A stretch of DNA of 64,000 bases from CAYNST01 sp964546435 (GTDB lineage: Bacteria; Pseudomonadota; Gammaproteobacteria; Pseudomonadales; Cellvibrionaceae), in contig CAZJKJ010000007.1 in the NCBI GenBank assembly GCA_964546435.1, forward strand, positions 1-64,000, written 5' to 3'. Shown here in pieces: positions 1 to 7,956 of the stretch. Numbering within the stretch: the stretch's first letter is position 1; every line of letters starts with the position of its first letter. Both the position numbers and the translations under genes were made by a program. Below the pieces are notes generated by a model, which did not search any database, was not told the origin of the DNA, and was given only the letters and a program-made list of their open reading frames with translations.

Positions 1-698
1 GCCGAGCGCGACACCAGCAGCACCACCCGGCGATTGCGGGCGCGCCCCTCTTCCGACTGATTATCGGCAGTCGGCCGGAACTCGCCGTAACCGACGGCGG
101 ACAACCGCTCGGGGCCGACGCCGCCCTGGGTGAGCAGTTCAACTACGGCGGCAGCCCGGGCGGAGGACAATTCCCAGTTGCTCTGAAACCGCGCTGTCCG
201 GATGGGCAGGTTGTCCGTGTGGCCGGCCACTTCAATTTCATTATCGAAGGGCGCCAGCATGCCGGCGAGTCGGGCGAATACCTCACGCGCCTGCGCGCTG
301 GGTTCGGCGCTGGCGGAGGCAAACAGCAGGTTGGCGCTGACATCAATCTGCACCCAGTTTTCCGTGCCGGTCACCGCCACTTCACTGGTCTGAATCCAGC
401 CCCCCAGCGCATCCTTGAGCGTCTTCGCCAGGTCCATTGGATCCGCCAGCGGGCTGCCGGCGGGCGTGGGCGCAACGGGTGACGTGACTTCATCGCGCCC
501 CTGAGGTACGGAACTGTGCCCTTTAAAAGTGGCCGACAAGGTTTCGGACAGAGTCCGGTACTTGCTCTCGCTCACCTGAGAGACGGAATACATCACCACA
601 AAAAATCCGAACAGCAGGGTGACAAAATCGGCGTAGGAGACCAGCCACCGATCCTGCCCGGTCTTGCTTTCGGCGGTTCTGTGTCGGCGGCGGATCAT
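1..698 (-). CDS. motD: Flagellar motor stator protein MotD (OmpA-family, partial)
   Basis: This is the peptidoglycan-anchoring stator subunit that pairs with MotC to power flagellar rotation. The visible part (about 232 codons) has a basic N-terminus, one membrane helix with the motif YADFVTLLFGFFVVMYSVS (Asp at the proton-path position), a linker, and an OmpA-like domain containing VAGHTDNLPI and a downstream RRVVLLV. The first in-frame ATG lies 25 bases after the motC stop, and the preceding ATG is out of frame. The C-terminus is cut by the window edge, not by a mutation. It is last in the cheYZAB-motCD order, so in related genomes parC, parP and cheW would come next. Confidence 0.93.
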   Translation of the reverse strand, partial: MIRRRHRTAESKTGQDRWLVSYADFVTLLFGFFVVMYSVSQVSESKYRTLSETLSATFKGHSSVPQGRDEVTSPVAPTPAGSPLADPMDLAKTLKDALGGWIQTSEVAVTGTENWVQIDVSANLLFASASAEPSAQAREVFARLAGMLAPFDNEIEVAGHTDNLPIRTARFQSNWELSSARAAAVVELLTQGGVGPERLSAVGYGEFRPTADNQSEEGRARNRRVVLLVSRS

Positions 699-723
699 GG
701 GGCGAGGTCCATGGCAGCAGCAA

Positions 724-1464
724 TCAATGGAGGTAACCGCTCAGTTTCATTTCAATCGCCTTGGGATTTTCCCCTTCGGCGATAGCGAGGATGCCTTCGA
801 TCAGCAGTTCGCGGTACTGGGATTTTTCGCGCACACAGGCCCGCAGCTTGTTCGCCATGGGCAACAGCAGCAGATTCGCAAACGCCACCCCGTAAATGGT
901 GGCCACGAAGGCCACCGCAATGCCGGGACCGAGCTGCGCCGGGTCCGCCAGATGCCGCATCACATGGATCAGGCCGATCACGGCACCGATGATGCCGATG
1001 GTGGGTGCATACCCGCCCATGCTTTCGTAGAATCCCACCGCTTCCAGGTCGCGCTGCTCGGCCACCAGCAGATCATTTTCCAGCACGTGGCGAATGACCT
1101 CCGGCTCGCTGCCATCCACCAGCAGTCGCAAACCCTTGCGGGCAAACAGGTCCTTTTCCCGCTCGGCAAGCCCTTCCAGCCCCAGCAGGCCATCGCGCCG
1201 GGCGGTGCGTGCCCAGCCGGTCACCTGCTGGATGCCTTTGTGAAACAGGGCGACCTGGGGCTTGAACACCAGGGTGAACAGTCCGAGTGCCCGCTTGAGG
1301 GTTGTCTTGGGGGTCTGGAGCACCGAGGCCCCGATGGTGCCGCCGAGCACAATCAGCGCGGCCGGACCGTTGAGCAGGGAGTCGAGCGTACCGCCTTCGA
1401 GAAAATTGCCGCCGATCAGGGCGGCGAAGCCGATGATGACGCCGAGCAGGCTGAGCAGATCCAT
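724..1464 (-). CDS. motC: Flagellar motor protein MotC (MotA family)
   Basis: This is the four-helix, proton-channel stator subunit of 246 residues. Helices are visible at the N-terminus (LLGVIIGFAALIGG, then AALIVLGGTIGASVL), and a second pair follows near residues 150-205 (APTIGIIGAVIGLIHVM, then VAFVATIYGVAFANLLLLP). The latter carries the conserved P/G-rich MotA signature. Its ATG overlaps the cheB TGA by one base (TGATG), implying translational coupling. In Pseudomonas the MotC/MotD set works alongside MotA/MotB; whether this organism also has MotAB cannot be seen here. Confidence 0.95.
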   Translation of the reverse strand: MDLLSLLGVIIGFAALIGGNFLEGGTLDSLLNGPAALIVLGGTIGASVLQTPKTTLKRALGLFTLVFKPQVALFHKGIQQVTGWARTARRDGLLGLEGLAEREKDLFARKGLRLLVDGSEPEVIRHVLENDLLVAEQRDLEAVGFYESMGGYAPTIGIIGAVIGLIHVMRHLADPAQLGPGIAVAFVATIYGVAFANLLLLPMANKLRACVREKSQYRELLIEGILAIAEGENPKAIEMKLSGYLH

Positions 1465-2510
1465 CAGAAGGCCTGCCGGATGTGATGACCAATCTGCCGG
1501 AGCGGCAACACGGCGTCGGTCAGGCCGGCCCGGGTTACGGCGCGGGGCATGCCGTACACCATGCTGCTGGCTTCATCTTGTGCCCAGATCACCGCATTTT
1601 TCTCCCTGAGCAGGCGTGCGCCTTCGCAGCCATCGGCTCCCATGCCGGTGAGAACCACGGCGAGTACGGCACTGCCGTAGATATTGGCGGCCGACGCAAA
1701 GGTCAGGTCCACGCAGGGTTTGTAATTGACCCGCTCATCGCCGGGCAGAATGCGCAGGCTGCCGTGCCGGTGCAACAGCAGCTGCTGGCCGCCCGGCGCA
1801 ATCACGACGCCACCGGGGCGCAGCATCTGGCCGTCAATGGCTTCCGTTACCGACAACGAACACTGGCGGTCAAGGCGCTCCGCCAGAACTCTGGTGAAGC
1901 CTTCGGGCATATGCTGGACCACGACCACCGGCACTGGCAGCGAGGCCGGCAGCAATTGCAAAACTTCCGTGAGGGCGACGGGACCGCCAGTGGATGCACC
2001 AATCACAATCAGATTGACACGTCCCCGGAAGCTGCCCGGCGCGGGTGGCCGGGGTTCGGCCGGGGCGTCGGGGGTGACCTGGGGCGTGGCGATCTGACGC
2101 TTTGCAGCTTGTCCCTTGCGGGCGAATGTGAGTAGCGTTTCGTGGAGTGTGCGGGTGAGGCTGGACGAGTCACGACACATTTCCGCGAGATTTTTGGGAA
2201 TGAAGTCGACTGCCCCAGCGGCCAGTGCATCCAGGGTGACGCGCGCGCCTTCGTAGGTGAGGGACGAGAACATCACGATGGGAACCGGGTGCCGGGCCAT
2301 GATCGCCCGCACGGCCGATACGCCGTCCAGGTACGGCATTTCGTAATCCATGGAGATAACGTCCGGGCGCAGTTCAGCCGCCATGGCGATGGCTTCGTTG
2401 CCGTTTGCGGCAATGCCAACGACTTCCAGGTCCGGATGCTGATTGATGATTGCCTTCAGCCGGTGCTGAAAAAAATGGGAATCGTCAACCACGAGCACTT
2501 TATAGACCAC
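1464..2510 (-). CDS. cheB: Chemotaxis protein-glutamate methylesterase CheB (flagellar system)
   Basis: This is a receiver-linker-methylesterase protein that demethylates and deamidates chemoreceptors for adaptation. From the chosen start (348 residues) the receiver begins VYKVLVVDDS and has the phosphoacceptor in ISMDYEMP. The C-terminal domain carries the catalytic Ser in IGASTGG, the His in VVQHMPEGF and the Asp in LTGMGADG. I chose the GTG at 2508-2510 because GAGG lies 8 bases upstream and the receiver starts at once. An in-frame ATG at 2627 would add 39 residues of translated cheA tail with no domain. It lies directly after cheA. A second, divergent cheB sits in the other chemotaxis operon at 37090-38154. 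Confidence 0.93.
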   Translation of the reverse strand: MVYKVLVVDDSHFFQHRLKAIINQHPDLEVVGIAANGNEAIAMAAELRPDVISMDYEMPYLDGVSAVRAIMARHPVPIVMFSSLTYEGARVTLDALAAGAVDFIPKNLAEMCRDSSSLTRTLHETLLTFARKGQAAKRQIATPQVTPDAPAEPRPPAPGSFRGRVNLIVIGASTGGPVALTEVLQLLPASLPVPVVVVQHMPEGFTRVLAERLDRQCSLSVTEAIDGQMLRPGGVVIAPGGQQLLLHRHGSLRILPGDERVNYKPCVDLTFASAANIYGSAVLAVVLTGMGADGCEGARLLREKNAVIWAQDEASSMVYGMPRAVTRAGLTDAVLPLRQIGHHIRQAF

Positions 2511-2580
2511 GGGTTCCCTCTTCTCGAAAAAGCATTCGTCGTGGGGATGGGCGCGGGTCCTGGTAGCCGACTCAGCGGAG

Positions 2581-4893
2581 TCAGCTGCGACCCCTGCCCG
2601 CATACTGTTTGAGCAGACTCGGTACATCCAGAATCAGCGCGATGGTGCCGTCGCCGGTGATGGTCGCGCCGGCCATGCCCGGTGTCCCCTGCAGCATCTT
2701 GCCCAATGGTTTGATGACCACTTCTTCCTGACCGATCAGTTGATCCACCACAAAGCCTACGCGGCGCGTGCCCACCGATACAATCACCACATGGACGAAC
2801 AGCGAAGAGAACGCCGGCGTATTGCCGCGTTTGACCAGCCACCGTTTCAGATGAAAGATGGGCACCGCCTTTTCGCGGATGGTGACGCATTCCTGCCCGT
2901 CCACTACATGCGCCCTGGACAGATCCATCTGGAAAATTTCATTGACGCTGGCCAGAGGCAGCGCAAAACATTGAGTGCCCAGCATCACCATCAGAGTCGG
3001 CATGATGGCGAGGGTCAGCGGCACCTTGATAATGATGCGGGTGCCTTCGCCCTGTTTCGAAACAATCTCGATGGAGCCATTGAGCTGGCTGATCTTGGTC
3101 TTCACCACGTCCATGCCCACACCTCGTCCAGACACGTCGGAAATCTCCTGGCGCGTCGAAAACCCCGGTGCAAAGATCAGATTGAAGGCTTCTACATCCG
3201 ACAGGCGCGCCGCCGAGTCGGCATCGTAAAGTCCTTTTTTTACGGCGATATCCCGCAGCTTCACCGGATCCATACCGGCGCCGTCGTCGCTGATGGACAG
3301 GAGGATATGGTCGCCCTCCTGCTCGGCGGCCAGAATCACCCGGCCGGTTCGCGATTTTCCGGACGCTTCGCGGACATCCGGCAGTTCAATGCCATGATCC
3401 ACCGAGTTGCGCACCAGATGCACCAGCGGATCGGCCAGGGCATCCACCAGATTCTTGTCCAGATCCGTGTCCTCGCCCACCAGCTCCAGGGAAATCTCCT
3501 TTTTCAGGTTGCGAGCCAGGTCCCGCACCACGCGGGGGAAACGGCCGAACACTTTGCGAATGGGCTGCATGCGGGTTTTCATGACGGCTGACTGCAGATC
3601 CGCCGTCACCACATCGAGATTGGCGACCGCTTTGGTCAGGGGTTCATCCGCCGACTCCAGGCCCAGGCGCACCAGCCGGTTCCGCACCAGCACCAGCTCG
3701 CCCACCATGTTCATGATGTCGTCCAGACGCTGGGTATCGACCCGGACAGTGTTGTCCGATTGCTGAGCAGCGCCGCCCCGACCGGCATCGGCGGCCTCTT
3801 TGGATTTGACCGAAGACGCTGCCGATGCGTCGGTGTCCCCACCGTCGACGGGTAGAGTCCCCGCTTCCGCACCCTTGGGCAGCCCCGCCGCAGTCGTTGC
3901 AATAGCTGTAGCCGTAGCTGTAGCTGTAGCTGTAGCCTTCTCCGTACCTGAAGCCGTAAAGCTGGCCGAAGCAGAAACAGGCGCCGCCGCCGCGACACTC
4001 GGGCTCCGGCCCTTGCCGTGGAGCTGGTCGAGCAGGTCTTCGAATTCGTCGTCCGTGATCAGATCGGTTTTAAGGCCGGCGGGCATGGATTGCGCCGTGG
4101 CCGAACGCGCACCGACGGGACCTTTGCCTTTGCCATGCAGCTGATCGAGCAGCGCTTCAAATTCTTCTTCATTGATTTCATCGACGGTGGTTTTGCGGCT
4201 TTCTGAGGAGGATTCGGCGTCCGGGTCGGCGGTGCCTGGCCCTTTGCCCCTGCCATGCAGCTGGTCGAGCAGATTTTCAAATTCATCTTCGGTGATGGCG
4301 TCGTCCCCTGCCCCCGCCGACGTATTCGTGAATGCGGCCTGTTCGCCGGAAGTGGCTTCGGCCGTGCCATCGATGGCGTCCAGAAACGCTTCGAATTCAT
4401 CGTCGGTGATATCGAGTGCGCCCCCGGCTTCAGGGGTCGCCGCAGCCTGGCGGGCGGTGGCATCGGCACGTATCGGAGCAGCATCTCCGGAGGTTGCCGG
4501 TTCTTCTGCAGATGCCAGCTGCTGCAACTGTGCAAGCAGTGGCGGCGACGCCCGCTGCGGCACCTGCCGTCGAGAAACCTCCTGGAACTGGGCGTTGACG
4601 GTATCCAGCGCCTGCAGAACCACATCCATAAGCTCAGGCGTAACCGCCCGTTTGCCGGTACGGAGGATATCGAACAGGTTTTCGGTGACGTGGCAGCACT
4701 CCACCATGGCATCGAGCTGCAAAAAGCCGGCGCCGCCCTTGACGGTGTGGAAGCCCCGGAAAATAGCGTTCAACAGGGCCTGATCGTCTGGCTTGCGTTC
4801 CAGATCGACAAGTTGTTCCGACAGTAGCTCGAGAATCTCCCCCGCTTCGATCAGGAAGTCTTGAAGAATCTCGTCATCGTCGCCAAAGGACAT
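2581..4893 (-). CDS. cheA: Chemotaxis histidine kinase CheA (flagellar system)
   Basis: This central kinase phosphorylates the CheY and CheB encoded beside it. It has 770 residues. The HPt domain (about 1-105) has its phosphorylated His at residue 49 in FHTVKGGAGF. A long disordered linker (about 110-380) has no recognisable P2 domain; instead it has four acidic repeats of the type DEFExLLDQLHGKGK and an Ala-Thr dipeptide tract. The dimerisation helix starts near 380 (LDDIMNMVGELVLVRNRL), followed by an HATPase with LVRNSVDHGIE and DDGAGMD and a C-terminal CheW-like domain. Similar acidic repeats occur, as I recall, in Pseudomonas and Vibrio CheA, where the linker serves polar localisation. 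The start lies 10 bases from the cheZ stop. Confidence 0.95.
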   Translation of the reverse strand: MSFGDDDEILQDFLIEAGEILELLSEQLVDLERKPDDQALLNAIFRGFHTVKGGAGFLQLDAMVECCHVTENLFDILRTGKRAVTPELMDVVLQALDTVNAQFQEVSRRQVPQRASPPLLAQLQQLASAEEPATSGDAAPIRADATARQAAATPEAGGALDITDDEFEAFLDAIDGTAEATSGEQAAFTNTSAGAGDDAITEDEFENLLDQLHGRGKGPGTADPDAESSSESRKTTVDEINEEEFEALLDQLHGKGKGPVGARSATAQSMPAGLKTDLITDDEFEDLLDQLHGKGRSPSVAAAAPVSASASFTASGTEKATATATATATAIATTAAGLPKGAEAGTLPVDGGDTDASAASSVKSKEAADAGRGGAAQQSDNTVRVDTQRLDDIMNMVGELVLVRNRLVRLGLESADEPLTKAVANLDVVTADLQSAVMKTRMQPIRKVFGRFPRVVRDLARNLKKEISLELVGEDTDLDKNLVDALADPLVHLVRNSVDHGIELPDVREASGKSRTGRVILAAEQEGDHILLSISDDGAGMDPVKLRDIAVKKGLYDADSAARLSDVEAFNLIFAPGFSTRQEISDVSGRGVGMDVVKTKISQLNGSIEIVSKQGEGTRIIIKVPLTLAIMPTLMVMLGTQCFALPLASVNEIFQMDLSRAHVVDGQECVTIREKAVPIFHLKRWLVKRGNTPAFSSLFVHVVIVSVGTRRVGFVVDQLIGQEEVVIKPLGKMLQGTPGMAGATITGDGTIALILDVPSLLKQYAGRGRS
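3903..3937 (-). repeat. In-frame hexanucleotide repeat in cheA
   Basis: About six near-identical copies of the + strand hexamer TAGCTG (one copy TAGCCG) encode an alternating Ala-Thr tract at about residues 320-333 of CheA. The unit is a multiple of three, so gain or loss of copies would change linker length without a frameshift. A similar tract occurs in fleR (29921-29973). Confidence 0.8.
4003..4410 (-). repeat. Four acidic linker repeats in CheA
   Basis: CheA residues 162-175, 200-218, 240-258 and 279-297 are copies of one element: (I/T)(T/N)(D/E)(D/E)EFExLLDQLHGKGKGP. The first copy is degenerate (EFEAFLDAIDG) and the other three are close. They are spaced by 22-25 residues of Ala/Ser/Asp-rich sequence. 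They resemble short linear binding motifs rather than a folded domain and occupy the place of the usual CheY/CheB-binding P2 domain. Confidence 0.85.
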
Positions 4894-4903
4894 TCAATGT
4901 TCC

Positions 4904-5692
4904 TCAAAAACCCAAACTTGACAGGAGATCATCAACGTCATCCTGTCCACTGACCACGTCTGCCCGTTGCTGTGCATGAATCTGGGGCCCTTCCGCTTCT
5001 CCTTTGGCGCGTCCAGGACGACTCGCAACGCCATGATCGATACCCGCCAGGGTGTCAACCTGACCGGCAATCCGCACCAGTTTGACCAGCTCCGCCTCCA
5101 CATCCGTGATCAGACCGATCACTTTGCGCAACACCTGCCCGGTCAGATCCTGATAGCCCTGTTCCAGAATGATTGACTGCAGGTCTTCATTCAGTCCCCG
5201 GGCATCGTCGCCCATCTGTTGCAGAAAGCCTTCCACGCGCCCATACAGAGCGGCAAATTCGTCCCGGGACAATTCCCGCCGCCGCAATTTCAACCACTCA
5301 TCCCGCAGACTCTGCGCTTCTTTGCCCAGTCGCATCGCCACCGGAGCGGCGGCTTCGACCCGGTCCATGGTCCGGTTTGCAGCGTCATGGGTGGCGCTGA
5401 TCACGTAGTTCAACCGGTCCGATGCATCCCGTATGTCATGCCCGTCCATGCCGGAGCGACTGCCACTGAATTCCGCGTCAATATTGAAATTGACAATGGC
5501 ATCGTGCAGGCTGCGGGTCAGCTGTCCGATGCTCTTGAAAATACGCTGATCCCGGACCTCATAAAGGGTGTGAATCAGCGCCGAGGCTTCCTGATATTCA
5601 TTGGCCTGCAATTTCTCGATCAACAGACTGGCGCAGGCTTCCAGATCGGTCGCAAACGTGCTCTCGTTGGCCGGGGCGTGAATTTTTACCAT
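4904..5692 (-). CDS. cheZ: Protein phosphatase CheZ
   Basis: CheZ dephosphorylates CheY-P. The 262-residue protein is mostly helical. It carries the phosphatase signature YQDLTGQVLRKV, with the catalytic pair expected at Asp182 and Gln186. It ends in the CheY-tethering peptide DDVDDLLSSLGF, separated by a flexible stretch of about 30 residues. It sits between cheY and cheA, 26 bases after cheY. Everything needed for activity is visible. The motif is useful for comparison with the receptor-like protein at 44491-45636, which has FQDRISQILSHV. Confidence 0.95.
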   Translation of the reverse strand: MVKIHAPANESTFATDLEACASLLIEKLQANEYQEASALIHTLYEVRDQRIFKSIGQLTRSLHDAIVNFNIDAEFSGSRSGMDGHDIRDASDRLNYVISATHDAANRTMDRVEAAAPVAMRLGKEAQSLRDEWLKLRRRELSRDEFAALYGRVEGFLQQMGDDARGLNEDLQSIILEQGYQDLTGQVLRKVIGLITDVEAELVKLVRIAGQVDTLAGIDHGVASRPGRAKGEAEGPQIHAQQRADVVSGQDDVDDLLSSLGF

Positions 5693-5718
5693 GTGTCAAA
5701 CCTTCTGCGCACGCGCCA

Positions 5719-6105
5719 TCAACTGCCCACGCGTTCGAATATTTTTTCGATTTTTTCTTTGAGAACCTGCGCAGTAAAAGGCTTGACGACATAGCCGTTG
5801 ACGCCGGCCTGGGCCGCTTCGATGATCTGATCACGCTTGGCTTCCGCCGTGACCATCAGCACCGGCAGGCTGGCCAGCTTGGCATCGGAGCGAACCTCCT
5901 TCAGCAGATCAATCCCGTTCATTCCCGGCATGTTCCAGTCGGTCACGAGGAAATCGAAATCGCCGTTACGCAGCATGGGGAGCGCGGTGACGCCATCATC
6001 CGCTTCCTGGGTGTTGGTGAACCCGAGATCTCTCAGCAGATTCTTGATGATCCTGCGCATGGTGGAAAAATCATCCACGATCAGGATTTTCATGTTTTTG
6101 TTCAA
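5719..6105 (-). CDS. cheY: Chemotaxis response regulator CheY (flagellar system)
   Basis: This is a single-domain receiver that binds the flagellar switch. All signature residues are present: Asp11/Asp12, phosphoacceptor Asp56 in VTDWNMPG, Thr86, Tyr105 and Lys108. I chose a TTG start because GGAGG lies 5 bases before it. The ATG four codons later (MKILIVDD) matches the usual protein start but has no ribosome-binding site at proper distance. The gene follows fliA with an 88-base gap and leads the cheY-cheZ-cheA-cheB-motC-motD run. Confidence 0.94.
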   Translation of the reverse strand: MNKNMKILIVDDFSTMRRIIKNLLRDLGFTNTQEADDGVTALPMLRNGDFDFLVTDWNMPGMNGIDLLKEVRSDAKLASLPVLMVTAEAKRDQIIEAAQAGVNGYVVKPFTAQVLKEKIEKIFERVGS

Positions 6106-6193
6106 TTAGGCCTCCACATATTCCGCCCGAAAAACCTTAAAACGAACCTCTGCTCAATTCCGGAAAGCATCTGGTTTACTGTGCTTTGCATGC

Positions 6194-6922
6194 TCAGGCC
6201 ACGCTCCAGTCAGCCAGCTTTTTCTTTAACCTGATGGCCGCCTGGGAATGGATCTGGCTGACTCGCGATTCGCTGACACCCAATACCAGACCGATCTCCT
6301 TCAGATTCATTTCTTCGTCGTAATAAAGCGATAACACCAATCGTTCACGTTCCGGCAAATCATCAATGGCACTGGCCATGGCGCGGCGCAGGGCGTCGTT
6401 CTGCACCGCCTCGGCTGGCGACTGGAAATTGTCGTCACTCAATACACTTGCACTGACATCCTGTTCACCGTCTTCAACAATGTCCTCATAGCTGAACAGC
6501 CGCCCCGCCAGGGCATCGCTGGCCATGGCGTGATATTCCGTCAAATCGACGCCCAGCTCTTCTGCGATTTCGCTGTCAAAGGCGTCGCGACCGGTGCGGG
6601 CCTCGACGGCACGCATGGCCTGGGTAATACGCCGGCCATTTTTGTGAACCGAACGCGGTACCCAGTCGCCCCGCCGCATTTCATCCACCATGGCACCGCG
6701 AATACGGATTCCGGCATAAGTCTCGAACGATGCACCCCGTTCACCGTCATATTTCTGCGCCGCTTCCATCAGCCCGATGGTGCCGGCCTGGATCAGATCG
6801 TCGAGCTGGACGCTGGCTGGCATCCGCGCCAGCAGATGCAAGCCGATGCGCTTGACCAGCGGCGCATACTGCTCGATGTCGAGATGGACCGCGGCCTTGT
6901 CCTGCTTGCGTTGATAGACCAT
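6194..6922 (-). CDS. fliA: Flagellar sigma factor FliA (sigma-28)
   Basis: This RNA polymerase sigma factor drives late flagellar and chemotaxis genes. The 242-residue protein has region 2 (YAPLVKRIGLHLLARMPASV, then LIQAGTIGLMEAAQKYD and GASFETYAGIRIRGAMVDE), region 3 (RRITQAMRAVE) and region 4 (LPERERLVLSLYYDEEMNLK and the helix-turn-helix LGVSESRVSQIHSQA). It lies 71 bases after fleN, in the order fleN-fliA-cheY seen in Pseudomonas. Its activity is normally held by the anti-sigma factor FlgM, which is not encoded in this window. Confidence 0.97.
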   Translation of the reverse strand: MVYQRKQDKAAVHLDIEQYAPLVKRIGLHLLARMPASVQLDDLIQAGTIGLMEAAQKYDGERGASFETYAGIRIRGAMVDEMRRGDWVPRSVHKNGRRITQAMRAVEARTGRDAFDSEIAEELGVDLTEYHAMASDALAGRLFSYEDIVEDGEQDVSASVLSDDNFQSPAEAVQNDALRRAMASAIDDLPERERLVLSLYYDEEMNLKEIGLVLGVSESRVSQIHSQAAIRLKKKLADWSVA

Positions 6923-6993
6923 GGATTACCACTTTCTTATTGACGAACAGGCTGGGTGCGAAGGCGCCCATCGCTCACCGTTAGCGCAATCCA

Positions 6994-7821
6994 TTAACTG
7001 GCTGTCGCTCTGGATTGCAGCAGTCGCTCCAGGAAAAACTCCAGCTGACCCGTCGCCGAGGTGGCGACTGGCCAGGCATCGATTTTCTGCGCAAGACTGC
7101 GGATAGCCATTGCTGCTTTGCTTTGCGGGGCGAATTCCAGCAGCGCTTTACGTTTCTGTACGGACTTGCGCACATTTTCGTCGAATGGAACGGCGCCAAG
7201 AAATTGCAGGGTCACATCCAGAAACCGGTCGCATACCCCGTTCAGCTTGTTAAACAGATTGATTCCTTCCTGGGTAGTGCGAGTCATATTGGCAACCACT
7301 CGAACCCGGGTCATGCCGTGCTCCATGCTCAATAGCTTGATCAGGGCGTAGGCATCGGTAATGGAAGACGGTTCGTCGCAGACCACCACAACCACTTCCT
7401 GGGCTGCCCGCACAAAACTGACCACCGTATCGGAAATGCCCGCCGCCGTATCGATCAGGAAAATATCCAGCTGATCGCTTAAATCGTTGAATGCGTGAAT
7501 GATCGCAGCGTGTTCACGGGCAGACAGCTGGGTCATCTGGGCGACGCCAGACGACGCTGGCACGACTTTCAGACCACTGGGCCCGGTCAGTAGAATGTCC
7601 CGGATCCCCTGCTCACCGCTGAGCACGTCGGCCAGGGTGTAACGGGCCTGCAGACCGAGTAACACATCGATATTCGCCAGGCCGAGGTCGGCGTCCATGA
7701 GCACCACCCGACGCCGCATTTCCGCCAGTGCTACCCCGAGATTGATGGAAATATTGGTCTTGCCCACACCGCCCTTGCCTCCGGTAATGGCAATGACTTT
7801 GACCGGACGACTGATGCTCAT
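6994..7821 (-). CDS. fleN: Flagellar number regulator FleN (FlhG, MinD-like ATPase)
   Basis: This ParA/MinD-family ATPase restrains flagellar number by antagonising the master regulator FleQ and works with FlhF. The deviant Walker A motif GGKGGVGKT is near the N-terminus, followed by MDADLGLANIDVLLG and FLIDTAAG. I prefer the ATG at 7821 (SISRPVKVIAITGG). A GTG 12 bases upstream is possible and would add four residues. The gene follows flhF after a 135-base gap holding a strong stem-loop (7909-7943). FleN normally needs FleQ, and no fleQ lies in this window, so its partner is presumably encoded elsewhere. Confidence 0.94.
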   Translation of the reverse strand: MSISRPVKVIAITGGKGGVGKTNISINLGVALAEMRRRVVLMDADLGLANIDVLLGLQARYTLADVLSGEQGIRDILLTGPSGLKVVPASSGVAQMTQLSAREHAAIIHAFNDLSDQLDIFLIDTAAGISDTVVSFVRAAQEVVVVVCDEPSSITDAYALIKLLSMEHGMTRVRVVANMTRTTQEGINLFNKLNGVCDRFLDVTLQFLGAVPFDENVRKSVQKRKALLEFAPQSKAAMAIRSLAQKIDAWPVATSATGQLEFFLERLLQSRATAS

Positions 7822-7908
7822 TGTATTGGCCACCTTGCTTCTGGAAGGACGCGATTGTGTGAGCGCCGCGAATGAATGTTTTCAGTATAGATGCTGTTGA
7901 GAAAGGTT

Positions 7909-7943
7909 CCCGGCACCCGCCGGAATCCGTGCCGGGTGCCGGG
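7909..7943. other. Inverted repeat between flhF and fleN
   Basis: A perfect 10-bp stem (CCCGGCACCC at 7909-7918, GGGTGCCGGG at 7934-7943) closes a 15-base loop. An alternative 8-bp pairing uses 7929-7936. It lies just after the flhF stop on the minus strand and is not followed by a clear T-run, so it may attenuate or process the message rather than end it. Confidence 0.6.
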
Positions 7944-7956
7944 CGCAGTCAGAAAC

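Noticed and set aside
2511..2627. Longer CheB from an ATG inside cheA
   Set aside because: The extra 39 residues are translated cheA sequence without a domain; GTG at 2510 has a proper ribosome-binding site.
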